From assembly GCF_026650985.1 (NCBI RefSeq), contig NZ_CP086239.1, forward strand, positions 682,001-746,000: a stretch of 64,000 nt of DNA, given 5' to 3'. A program made the position numbers and the translations under genes. The notes under the pieces were generated by a model, which was not told where the DNA came from, did not search any database, and saw only the letters and a list, made by a program, of their open reading frames with translations. Shown here piece after piece: positions 15,278 through 22,831 of the stretch (positions are counted from its first letter, which is position 1; the number at the start of each line of letters is the position of its first letter). This stretch comes from Clostridium estertheticum. GTDB taxonomy: Bacteria; Bacillota; Clostridia; Clostridiales; Clostridiaceae.

Positions 15278-15501
15278 AACATGGTGATTTATTCCATTTT
15301 GTTATATTATCAATTAAATGTTTTATTATTTTAATAGTAATGGGTATTTTTCTACCCAAGTTTGTAGATTATTCACTTTCAAGATTAATTAATAACCCAA
15401 AGAGATATATAAACAGTGTTATGGTTTACAAATTAGTTGATAATAATTATAAATTAGTTTATAATTATATTCTTACATTTTATTTATTTTTTAGAGTCTA
15501 A
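15274..15501 (+). CDS. Small membrane protein between spoIIM and xerD
   Basis: A 75-residue protein whose ATG overlaps the spoIIM stop (ATGA). It has one strong membrane helix (FVILSIKCFIILIVMGIFLP) and a second hydrophobic tail rich in tyrosine and phenylalanine, with a basic segment between. No family is recognised. Its coupled translation with spoIIM suggests co-expression in the same cell stage. It could also be an inherited short conserved neighbour with no sporulation role. Confidence 0.6.
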   Translation: MKHGDLFHFVILSIKCFIILIVMGIFLPKFVDYSLSRLINNPKRYINSVMVYKLVDNNYKLVYNYILTFYLFFRV

Positions 15502-15545
15502 CGTATGTAAAATATTAACATTCTCTATAATATAGGAGAGAAATT

Positions 15546-16424
15546 ATGAATGAGTTATTGACAATTTATATAAAAAAATTACAAAATAATAAGTTGACGA
15601 GAAATACTATTGACGCCTACACGAGAGATGTAAAACGATTCATTGACTTCACGGAGAATAGAAATGAAACCCAGGAAACAGTTGATAACATAACAATAAT
15701 GGCTTATTCTGAGTATCTAAAAAAAGAAGGCAAAGCGAATAGTTCGATAGCAAGAAGTATTGTTTCTATTAGAAATTACTATAAATATCTTATTAAAAGC
15801 AACCTTGCCCAAAATGATCCAACAGCTTATTTTTCTCTACCGAAAATCAAACGGAATATACCTCAGATTTTATCAATTGAGGAGATAGATGAATTATTAA
15901 ATCAACCAGATCAATTAACAATTAAAGGGTGTAGAGATAAAGCAATGTTAGAATTAATGTATGCAACAGGCATGAAGGTCTCGGAACTTTTAAGTTTAAC
16001 AGTATATGATATTAATTTAGAGTCGTTATACATAACATGTAATAATGGTAGAAAAAATGAAAGAATAATTCCAATAGGTAGACATGCGATTAGCTGTATG
16101 TCAGAATATTTAAAGATTAGATATAAAATAAACGTAAATAACTTAAATTTACTTTTTTTAAACACAAAAAGTGAGAAAATGACAAGGCAAGGTTTTTGGA
16201 AAATAATCAAAGAATATGCTAAAACCACTAGCATAAAAAAGACAATAAATTCTTACACAATAAGACATTCATTTGCTGTACATTTATTACAAAATGGTGC
16301 AGGTATAAGTGCAGTTCAGGAGCTACTTGGACATAATAGTATGTCCACAACTCAAGTTTATTCAACAGTAGTTAAGAAAAATAAAATATCAGAGATTTAC
16401 AAGAACACTTTTCCTAGAGCATAG
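15546..16424 (+). CDS. XerD-like tyrosine recombinase with altered catalytic residues
   Basis: A 292-residue protein with an N-terminal SAM-like core-binding domain (about 1-90) and a C-terminal catalytic domain (about 105-290), the XerD length and layout. The nucleophile is Tyr272 in STTQVY, with Arg240 in TIRHSF and His263 in ELLGHNS; the beta-hairpin lysine lies in NGRKNERIIPIG. However, the first catalytic arginine of the TG-x-R-VSEL motif is Lys144 (ATGMKVSEL), and the histidine of H-x-x-R is Tyr237 (YTIR). Xer enzymes resolve chromosome dimers at dif. Position after spoIIM marks it as chromosomal, not the phage integrase. Confidence 0.8.
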   Translation: MNELLTIYIKKLQNNKLTRNTIDAYTRDVKRFIDFTENRNETQETVDNITIMAYSEYLKKEGKANSSIARSIVSIRNYYKYLIKSNLAQNDPTAYFSLPKIKRNIPQILSIEEIDELLNQPDQLTIKGCRDKAMLELMYATGMKVSELLSLTVYDINLESLYITCNNGRKNERIIPIGRHAISCMSEYLKIRYKINVNNLNLLFLNTKSEKMTRQGFWKIIKEYAKTTSIKKTINSYTIRHSFAVHLLQNGAGISAVQELLGHNSMSTTQVYSTVVKKNKISEIYKNTFPRA

Positions 16425-16496
16425 ATATTAATATTGCAGCTCCATAGGAGATGATTTAATAAATTAATTAGGTTTCATATCATAAAGTGAACAGAG

Positions 16497-16545
16497 AAAA
16501 ATAAGAATTTGTCTTTATAAATAAAGATGAATTCTTATTTTTGTT
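16497..16545 (+). terminator. Terminator after xerD
   Basis: AAAAATAAGAATT (16497-16509) pairs with AATTCTTATTTTT (16530-16542), with extra pairing of TCTTTAT and ATAAAGA inside. The T-run continues to TTTTTG. It separates xerD from the dacF transcript. Confidence 0.7.
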
Positions 16546-16692
16546 CTATGGATAAAATAAATTTTTTAATTATTATAGATAAATAGTGATAATATCAATA
16601 TGTTTTGGTAAAAATAATGTTATGAATTTTAAGCAGTGCAGATGACTTTTAAGAATTTACATCTAGCATAAAGGATTATGAGGAGGATAAAT

Positions 16693-17868
16693 ATGAAAAG
16701 AAGATTTAGAAATGTATTATGTTTAATTTTATCATTAATTTTTACCACACAGTTTTGTAACATGCCTGCTAAAGCAGAAAATAAAGATGATAAAGGAATT
16801 GTCGTTCAGGCAAAGTCAGCATTATTAATGGAGCCAACTAGTGGTAAAATAATATATGAAAAAAATTCTCGTGAAAAATTTGCTCCAGCTTCGGTGACTA
16901 AAATAATGACTATGTTACTTGCTATGGAGGCAGTAGATTCTGGTAAAATCAAATTAACCGATAAGATAACTGTAAGCGAAAACTCAAAAAAAATGGGTGG
17001 AAGTAGTATGATACTTGATACCGGTGAAGTTAGAACCGTAGAAGAAATTTTAAAGGGAATTGCTATTGCATCAGGAAATGATGCAGCAGTTGCAATGGCA
17101 GAGTACTTAGCAGGTAGTGAAGGGGCTTTTGTTAATATGATGAATGCAAAAGCTAAAAGTTTGGATATGAAAGATACTAGTTTTAAAAACTGCACTGGTT
17201 TAAGTGCAGAGGGACATATTACAACAGCATATGATATTTCAATTATGTCTAGAGAATTATTAAAACATCCTAAAATATTAAAATATTCATCAACATACAT
17301 GGAAACTATTTCTCAGGGAAGGAAAGCGCCTATAGGTCTTGTAAACCATAATAAGCTTGTAAGATTTTTTAATGGATGTGATGGACTTAAAACTGGATTT
17401 ACAAATGAAGCGAAATATTGCATATCAGCTACTGCAAAACAAAATAATGTTAGAATGCTTGCAATAATTATGGGTGCACCAACTTTTAAAATAAGAAATA
17501 GTGATGCAAGTATGTTAATGAATTATGGTTTTTCTAAATTTGAGACTAAGAAGGTAATAGTGAAGGATCAAAATTTAGAAAAAATAATTTTAAATAAAAA
17601 GGGTGACAAGTTTCTAATCGCTAAAGCACAAGAAGATTTTCTTATAACGCTTGAAAGAGGTAATAAGAATATAATAACTAAAAAAATTGTTCTAAAACAA
17701 GGGTTGAAAGATTATAAAAAAAATGTAGTTATTGGATCTTGCGAAATATATGTTGATAACAAACTATGTGGCAAGATTAATATCTATAGTGATAGAGATA
17801 TTAAAAAATCTAGGGTATGGGATAACATTATAAATAATTTTACGGAATTATTTGATAAAGCAATTTAA
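16693..17868 (+). CDS. dacF: D-alanyl-D-alanine carboxypeptidase (DacF-type)
   Basis: Start chosen at 16693 because GAGGAGGA lies just upstream; 391 residues. A signal peptide (MKRRFRNVLCLILSLIFTTQ, cleavage near AKA-E) is followed by a penicillin-binding S11 peptidase domain: SVTK (S-x-x-K catalytic), SGN in IASGNDAAV, and KTG in GLKTGFTNEAK. The C-terminal part is the usual beta domain. It trims the last D-alanine of stem peptides, in clostridia often linked to spore cortex or vegetative wall maturation. A second copy (20669) lies 4 kb away, flanking scpA-scpB. The upstream region has no recognised promoter. Confidence 0.88.
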   Translation: MKRRFRNVLCLILSLIFTTQFCNMPAKAENKDDKGIVVQAKSALLMEPTSGKIIYEKNSREKFAPASVTKIMTMLLAMEAVDSGKIKLTDKITVSENSKKMGGSSMILDTGEVRTVEEILKGIAIASGNDAAVAMAEYLAGSEGAFVNMMNAKAKSLDMKDTSFKNCTGLSAEGHITTAYDISIMSRELLKHPKILKYSSTYMETISQGRKAPIGLVNHNKLVRFFNGCDGLKTGFTNEAKYCISATAKQNNVRMLAIIMGAPTFKIRNSDASMLMNYGFSKFETKKVIVKDQNLEKIILNKKGDKFLIAKAQEDFLITLERGNKNIITKKIVLKQGLKDYKKNVVIGSCEIYVDNKLCGKINIYSDRDIKKSRVWDNIINNFTELFDKAI

Positions 17869-17893
17869 CTCCCATGTATTTTAAAGGTAAATA

Positions 17894-17940
17894 AAATAAC
17901 TTCTGAGCAAACAAATACTTGCTTAGAGGTTATTTTTTTT
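17894..17940 (+). terminator. Terminator after dacF (first copy)
   Basis: Arms 17894-17910 and 17919-17935 pair over 17 positions (G-U pairs included) round an eight-base loop and end in TTTTTTTT. Confidence 0.75.
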
Positions 17941-18054
17941 AAAATGTATCATTTTATATATTTTAATATTATACTTAAATTAAACTTGATATAAAGAAAT
18001 TAAAGTAAAATGAATATTTCTTTATATAATTTGTTTATATAGGAGAGAGTGTAC

Positions 18055-18795
18055 ATGCCAGTAAGTATAAAAGTAACTAATTTTGAAGGTCCGTTTGACT
18101 TATTATTGCATCTTATAAAGAAAAATAAGATGAATATTTATGATATTAACATTGTTGAAATTACGAATCAGTATTTGGAGTATCTTAGAAGTATGAAAGA
18201 AATGGATTTAGAAATGACATCAGAATTTATTGTTATAGCTGCGACTTTAATTGAAATTAAATCAAAATATTTGTTGCCCAAAAATAAAGAAGATGTTAGT
18301 ACTGAGGATGAATATGATGTGGAAAAGGAATTAATGGACAAACTAGTGGAATATAGAAAATATAAAGCTATAGCTGAAAATTTGAAGGTGATGGAACAAG
18401 AGACAGGTATAATGATTAGTAAAAAACCTGAAATAATTGAAGAAGATAATCAGAATATTAAAGAGGTAGATTTTCTAAAAAATATTACAATTTTTGATTT
18501 ACATAATTTATATAATGGTTTAATGGAAAAATATAAAAATAAGATGAATACAGATATTATTGTAAATAAAGAAATATTGATAGATGAATATAAAATAGAA
18601 GATAAAATGGAGGAATTAAAACATAAGCTAAATCATTTTGGAAAGATTCACTTTACAAACTTAATCTATGGTTATTCATCTAAAATAGAAGTTATTGTTA
18701 TGTTCTTAGCATTACTTGAGTTAATTAAGATTAAGAGTGTACGAGTATTTCAAGAAAGCAATTTTAAAGCTATATATTTAGAAAGGGTAAATTAA
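18055..18795 (+). CDS. scpA: Segregation and condensation protein A
   Basis: A 246-residue ScpA (kleisin). The N-terminus reads 'TNFEGPFDLLLHLIKKNKMNIYDINI', the diagnostic kleisin opening, and 'AATLIEIKSKYLLP' follows, with a conserved C-terminal winged helix. ScpA bridges the SMC heads and binds ScpB in the bacterial condensin. An ATG at 18055 is preferred over a GTG six bases earlier because AGGAGAG is nine bases upstream. scpB follows one base after its stop. Confidence 0.95.
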   Translation: MPVSIKVTNFEGPFDLLLHLIKKNKMNIYDINIVEITNQYLEYLRSMKEMDLEMTSEFIVIAATLIEIKSKYLLPKNKEDVSTEDEYDVEKELMDKLVEYRKYKAIAENLKVMEQETGIMISKKPEIIEEDNQNIKEVDFLKNITIFDLHNLYNGLMEKYKNKMNTDIIVNKEILIDEYKIEDKMEELKHKLNHFGKIHFTNLIYGYSSKIEVIVMFLALLELIKIKSVRVFQESNFKAIYLERVN

Positions 18796-18796
18796 T

Positions 18797-19396
18797 ATGA
18801 ATGAATTTAATATTAAACAATTAGCAAGTAAGGATATTTCTACTAATAATATATATTATTCTATTATTGAATCGTTGCTATTTGTTACTGGAGAATCATT
18901 AAAATTAACGGAAATTGCAAATATTTTAGAATGTAGTATTGAATTTACAATGAAGTTAATAAATGAATTAAAAGTAAAATATGAGCATGAGCAGAGAGGC
19001 ATTAGAATTATAGAAACTAATGATGAATATCAACTTGTTACAAAACCATGTAATAGCGAATATGTCCAAAAGCTATTAAAGATAAATGTCAGGCAATCTT
19101 TATCTCAAGCTTCACTTGAAACTTTAGCCATAATTGCTTATAAGCAGCCAATGACTAGGGTGGAGGTTGAAGACATAAGAGGAGTTAAAAGTGATAGAGC
19201 AATTTACACTTTGTCAGAAAAAAGATTAATTAAAGAAAGTGGACGAAAAAATGTTCCGGGAAGACCAATCATATATGTAACCACAGATGAATTTCTTAAA
19301 CATTTTAATTTTCTTAACCTAAATGAAATGCCTTCTTTAGAAGAGTTTAACAAAGAAAATTTGCAACCAGATGTTGATATTAATAAGGTAAAGTAA
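18797..19396 (+). CDS. scpB: Segregation and condensation protein B
   Basis: A 199-residue ScpB. Two winged-helix domains are visible, with 'IIESLLFVTGESLKLTEIANILE' at the start and the diagnostic 'SQASLETLAIIAYKQPMTRVEVEDIRG' in the middle, then GRPIIYVTTDEFLKHF. ScpB binds ScpA and stabilises the SMC ring. It is translated directly after scpA. A very strong bidirectional terminator follows, shared with the convergent ytfJ gene. Confidence 0.95.
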   Translation: MNEFNIKQLASKDISTNNIYYSIIESLLFVTGESLKLTEIANILECSIEFTMKLINELKVKYEHEQRGIRIIETNDEYQLVTKPCNSEYVQKLLKINVRQSLSQASLETLAIIAYKQPMTRVEVEDIRGVKSDRAIYTLSEKRLIKESGRKNVPGRPIIYVTTDEFLKHFNFLNLNEMPSLEEFNKENLQPDVDINKVK

Positions 19397-19428
19397 ATAT
19401 TTAAAATATTAACTATACATATAGTTGT

Positions 19429-19480
19429 AACCCCAGTCAAATAAAGTTTTTAAATTGAAAAACTTTATTTGACTGGGGTT
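19429..19480. terminator. Bidirectional terminator between scpB and ytfJ
   Basis: A perfect 23-bp stem (19429-19451 with 19458-19480) round a six-base loop AAATTG, flanked by A- and T-rich sequence on each side. It ends transcripts converging from both directions. Confidence 0.9.
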
Positions 19481-19522
19481 AATATTTTAACTTTGTAAGT
19501 TATTATAGAAATTCAATAAAAA

Positions 19523-19945
19523 TTATTCATCACACTTTTGATTATTTTCAGGTTCTGTATCATTAGCACATTTATCTTTAAACATACCTTTAATAATATC
19601 GATAACTTGTGGTACGGTATCAACAATTTTATCATATGTGTTTTGCTGATCTACAGATAATAGCCTAATTGAATCATTCTTAACAACTAAAAACGCGACT
19701 GGTTTAACCGTGACTCCAGCACCAGAACCACCTCCGAAAGGATATTTATTAGTTGAGTCAGTAGTATTAATATTATTAAACTCACTACCTCCAGATGCAA
19801 AACCAAAACATACTCTTGATATAGGAATAATTGTAGTTCCATCTAACGATTTTACAGGGTCTCCTACAATGGTGTTAACATCTATCATATCTTTTATACT
19901 CTCCATGGTGCTCCTCATTAAATTTTCAATTGGATGATTATCCAT
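19523..19945 (-). CDS. ytfJ: Sporulation protein YtfJ (GerW family)
   Basis: A 140-residue protein opening MDNHPIENLMRSTMESIKDM, with 'IVGDPVKSLDGTTIIPISRVCFGF' and a glycine-rich 'FGGGSGAGVTVKPVAFLVV'. These are the YtfJ/GerW hallmarks. Family members are made during sporulation in endospore formers; the biochemical role is unclear. The stop of the upstream DUF2953 gene overlaps its start by eight bases, so the pair is one transcript. A short acidic, cysteine-containing tail (KDKCANDTEPENNQKCDE) ends the protein. Confidence 0.9.
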   Translation of the reverse strand: MDNHPIENLMRSTMESIKDMIDVNTIVGDPVKSLDGTTIIPISRVCFGFASGGSEFNNINTTDSTNKYPFGGGSGAGVTVKPVAFLVVKNDSIRLLSVDQQNTYDKIVDTVPQVIDIIKGMFKDKCANDTEPENNQKCDE

Positions 19946-20540
19946 GTAAATTTCCTCCTCTATATTTTTTAAAATTTGTTTTGTTATGTTTTATGTTTAT
20001 AAGGCAAGGTAATATTATAAATGCCATATAAATAATTTTTACAAAATTGATGTATATTATACTCGAAATTTCCATATTTAGATTATTTTCTTTAAATTGA
20101 GGCGTAACTTTAAGGTCAATGTTTTTAACTTTAACAAAATTTGTTAATATTAGATACAAAAGACTGTAGGTTGAATGAATTAAGCCAAATACGATAGCTA
20201 CCAAGGCAGCATCGTCGAATCCATATTCTAGTTTAGTATTTAAACTTAATGTTGGCTTAAATTTTAAATCCTTAAATTTATGACTAATTAAATTTATAGC
20301 GCTTAAATTTATATCACTTAAATTTATATGTCTTAAATTTAATGGTTTAAAAAATATTTTTATAGGTTTAGACTTTAATTGATCCTTTGAATTGCTTTTT
20401 AAAGGTTTATTTACCTTTAGTTTCTTTTTATATATATAAATTTCCAAGACTTTGTTTGTATATTTAAGAGTTATATTTAAATGGATTGGAAATAATATAA
20501 TTGTTAACACAAAAAGAAACACTATTATAAATTTAAACAT
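19938..20540 (-). CDS. DUF2953 domain protein, membrane anchored
   Basis: Start chosen at the ATG at 20540 (GGAGG a few bases upstream) giving 200 residues. One N-terminal membrane helix (FKFIIVFLFVLTIILFPIHL) is followed by a lysine-rich stretch and an amphipathic region; a second hydrophobic helix near the end (FVKIIYMAFIILPCLI). DUF2953 proteins commonly lie beside ytfJ in clostridia and bacilli and are linked to sporulation by that context; the activity is unknown. It is co-transcribed and overlaps with ytfJ. The next gene upstream (20669) is divergent. Confidence 0.8.
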   Translation of the reverse strand: MFKFIIVFLFVLTIILFPIHLNITLKYTNKVLEIYIYKKKLKVNKPLKSNSKDQLKSKPIKIFFKPLNLRHINLSDINLSAINLISHKFKDLKFKPTLSLNTKLEYGFDDAALVAIVFGLIHSTYSLLYLILTNFVKVKNIDLKVTPQFKENNLNMEISSIIYINFVKIIYMAFIILPCLINIKHNKTNFKKYRGGNLHG

Positions 20541-20668
20541 CACAACCTCCAATCTATCTAATAATTGGTATTATGCTCAGAAATCAATAAAAAAATCAAT
20601 AAAGGGCATAATATTTTTAAAAAGAAAGAGATACTTTAAAAATTATGAAAATTAAAAGAGGCGAAATC

Positions 20669-21793
20669 ATGACAAAAAAATCTAAAGTGTATATATCATT
20701 ATCTTTAAGCTTAGTTTTATTATTTTCCACCTTAGTTCAAACTGTCCATGCTGATGATCTATATGTTAATGCAATAAGTGCTATAGCGTTAGATTGCGAT
20801 TCAAAAGTTGTCTTATATGAAAAGAACGCATATACTCCAATTGAAATTGCAAGCACTACAAAGATAATAACTGCACTTGTTGCAATTAAATGTGGAGATT
20901 TAAACAAGAAAATAATTATATCAAAAAAGGCAGCAACTATACGCGGTTCAGAAATAGGGTTAAAAGAAGGAGAGGAGATAACTTTAAAGGAATTATTATA
21001 TGGACTTTTAATGAGATCTGGAAATGATGCAGCGATTGCAATTGCTGAAGGGGTAAGTGGGAGTGTTGATGAGTTTTTAAAACTTATGAATGAGTATGCC
21101 TTAGAAATTGGGTTATTAAATAGTAATTTTGAATCTCCACATGGATTAGATAGTAGTAATCATTATTCGACTGCATATGATTTAGCTTTAGTAACTGCCA
21201 AGGCAAAAGAGGTTAAAACTTTTAATGACATAGTAGGCTCAAAAGATATTATTGCAAATGACTATGACTTTACTAGAAGTTATCATAATATCAATAAAAT
21301 TTTATCTATTTTACCAAATTCAACCGGTGTAAAAACAGGATTCACAGGCAAAGCAGGTAAATGTCTAGTGACTTCTGTCAAAATTCAAAATAGAGATATT
21401 ATTATAATTACACTAAATTGTACTCCGAGGTGGAAAGAAACTGAAAAAATAAATAACTATATTGAAAAAACTTATAAATATAAAAAGGTTGTAAGTAAAG
21501 GTGATATTCTAGGAAAAATTATTTTGAAAAATGGAAATAACAATGTGGAAATAGTAAGTAAAAGAGATATTATAATTCCAGTTAAAAATGATCAAAAAAT
21601 TGAAATTAAAGTTAAAAAACCATTATATGAGATTTATGCACCAGTACATCAAGGTGAAAAAATTGGAAGGTTAGATGTATATGCAAATAATAAACTTCTA
21701 TTAACAGAAAGTTTGGTGTCTAAGAGTAGCGTTGAAAGCAAAACTAATTTTAGATTTAGATTTAACAAAATTAAAAATTTCATTTTACAATAA
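20669..21793 (+). CDS. dacF: D-alanyl-D-alanine carboxypeptidase (DacF-type, second copy)
   Basis: Start chosen at 20669 because AGAGGCGA lies just upstream; 374 residues. Signal peptide (SKVYISLSLSLVLLFSTLV, cleavage near VHA-D). S11 domain motifs: STTK (IASTTKIITAL), SGN (RSGNDAAIAI) and KTG (GVKTGFTGKAGKC). Same family as the 16693 gene but clearly diverged, so they are old paralogues rather than a recent tandem copy. DacF-type enzymes control peptidoglycan cross-linking, often in spores. It ends in a terminator right after the stop. Confidence 0.88.
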   Translation: MTKKSKVYISLSLSLVLLFSTLVQTVHADDLYVNAISAIALDCDSKVVLYEKNAYTPIEIASTTKIITALVAIKCGDLNKKIIISKKAATIRGSEIGLKEGEEITLKELLYGLLMRSGNDAAIAIAEGVSGSVDEFLKLMNEYALEIGLLNSNFESPHGLDSSNHYSTAYDLALVTAKAKEVKTFNDIVGSKDIIANDYDFTRSYHNINKILSILPNSTGVKTGFTGKAGKCLVTSVKIQNRDIIIITLNCTPRWKETEKINNYIEKTYKYKKVVSKGDILGKIILKNGNNNVEIVSKRDIIIPVKNDQKIEIKVKKPLYEIYAPVHQGEKIGRLDVYANNKLLLTESLVSKSSVESKTNFRFRFNKIKNFILQ

Positions 21794-21825
21794 AAAAGAG
21801 CCATAATCGACTCTTTTTTATTTCG
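21794..21825 (+). terminator. Terminator after second dacF
   Basis: AAAAAAGAG pairs with CTCTTTTTT around a ten-base loop and continues into T-rich sequence, starting at the stop codon itself. Confidence 0.75.
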
Positions 21826-22127
21826 TTTTTTTTAATACATAGGTATATGTATTTAACATAGCTTATATACAACTCTTAGATCCAGTATAAGAGGAAATAA
21901 GCCTCAATAAGTATATCTTATAGAATAAGCAATTGAACCTTCTTAAATGGCTTATATACCTTTTTAGTGGCATTTGGAAATTACAGTTTTTAACTAAAAA
22001 TTGCAACCAATTTGGAGTTGGTTAGTTTTTATAGTAATTACATAATGTTTATAACTTTATTTTTGTAAAATCATTGAAAGAATTGCAAATTTCCGTTAAA
22101 ATAGTCTTTGAAGAAAGGACTGATTGT
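21826..22127. other. Intergenic region before the PAP2 gene
   Basis: About 300 AT-rich bases. GCTTATATAC occurs twice, near 21859 and 21950, and an AACCAA/TTGGTT pair near 22000-22028 can form a small imperfect hairpin. No gene, tRNA or known riboswitch is seen. Confidence 0.4.
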
Positions 22128-22787
22128 TTGAAAAATCTTTTTAAAAAGTTATTACCATTAGTGCTTATAGGTTCTGTTCCTTTTTCTAATTTGTTTTATT
22201 GGACATTAAATAGTACTCATAGGGGCGTTTATGATCTTACTACAGATTTGGATAGATCTTTGCCCCTTATAAAAATTTTTATAATACCTTACATGACTTT
22301 ATGGTTTTTTTTAGCCTTTTGTTTTGTTTATTTGTGTTTTAAAAACAGAAAGGTTTATTATAAAATTATGATTACTTTATTTTTATGTTATGTTGTTGCA
22401 TTTATTACGTACTACTTTTTTCAAACTACGGTTATAAGGCCTATAGTTACCGGTAATGATATATTGTCAAAGATGATTTTATTTACCTATAATTCGGATG
22501 AGCCATATAATTGTTTCCCAAGCATTCATGTCATTACAGCATATCTAGCTGTTAAAGGGATCAATGCTACTAATGCTAGAAAGTCAATTAAAATACCAGT
22601 TAACATAATAGGATTTCTTATTATTATATCTACTGAATTTGTAAAACAACATGTGATAATGGATATATTTTTCGCAATGTTTTTATGCAGTGGAATTTAT
22701 AACTTGGTTATTTATCTAGAACAACAGTATAATCTTTATAATCCGTCAAAAACATATAATTTGGATAAACAAGAGATAGAACAATAA
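22128..22787 (+). CDS. PAP2-family membrane phosphatase
   Basis: Start chosen at the TTG at 22128, eight bases after AAAGGA, giving 219 residues; an upstream TTG would add unsupported residues. Five to six membrane helices (for example LLPLVLIGSVPFSNLFYW and LWFFLAFCFVYLCF). PAP2 motifs are present: R-P in TTVIRPIV, P-S-x-H in NCFPSIHV and a final H-x-x-x-D in KQHVIMDI. Such proteins remove phosphate from lipid phosphates or move phospho-groups between lipids. Substrate unknown. It stands alone, converging on the clp gene through a shared terminator. Confidence 0.75.
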   Translation: MKNLFKKLLPLVLIGSVPFSNLFYWTLNSTHRGVYDLTTDLDRSLPLIKIFIIPYMTLWFFLAFCFVYLCFKNRKVYYKIMITLFLCYVVAFITYYFFQTTVIRPIVTGNDILSKMILFTYNSDEPYNCFPSIHVITAYLAVKGINATNARKSIKIPVNIIGFLIIISTEFVKQHVIMDIFFAMFLCSGIYNLVIYLEQQYNLYNPSKTYNLDKQEIEQ

Positions 22788-22788
22788 T

Positions 22789-22831
22789 AAAGTCAAAAGC
22801 TACTGAAAATTATTCAGTAGCTTTTGACTTT
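22789..22831. terminator. Bidirectional terminator between PAP2 gene and clpE-like gene
   Basis: Nineteen-base arms 22789-22807 and 22813-22831 pair perfectly round a five-base loop AATTA, with T-rich flanks on both strands. Confidence 0.85.

Noticed and set aside
15546-16424. The Xer-type gene as the phage integrase
   Set aside because: It lies beside spoIIM in the usual clostridial order, separated from the lysis cassette by a remnant and about 1.8 kb, and is Xer-like in length.
16806-17300. A 164-codon minus-strand frame inside dacF
   Set aside because: It is a shadow of the carboxypeptidase gene; no signals support it.
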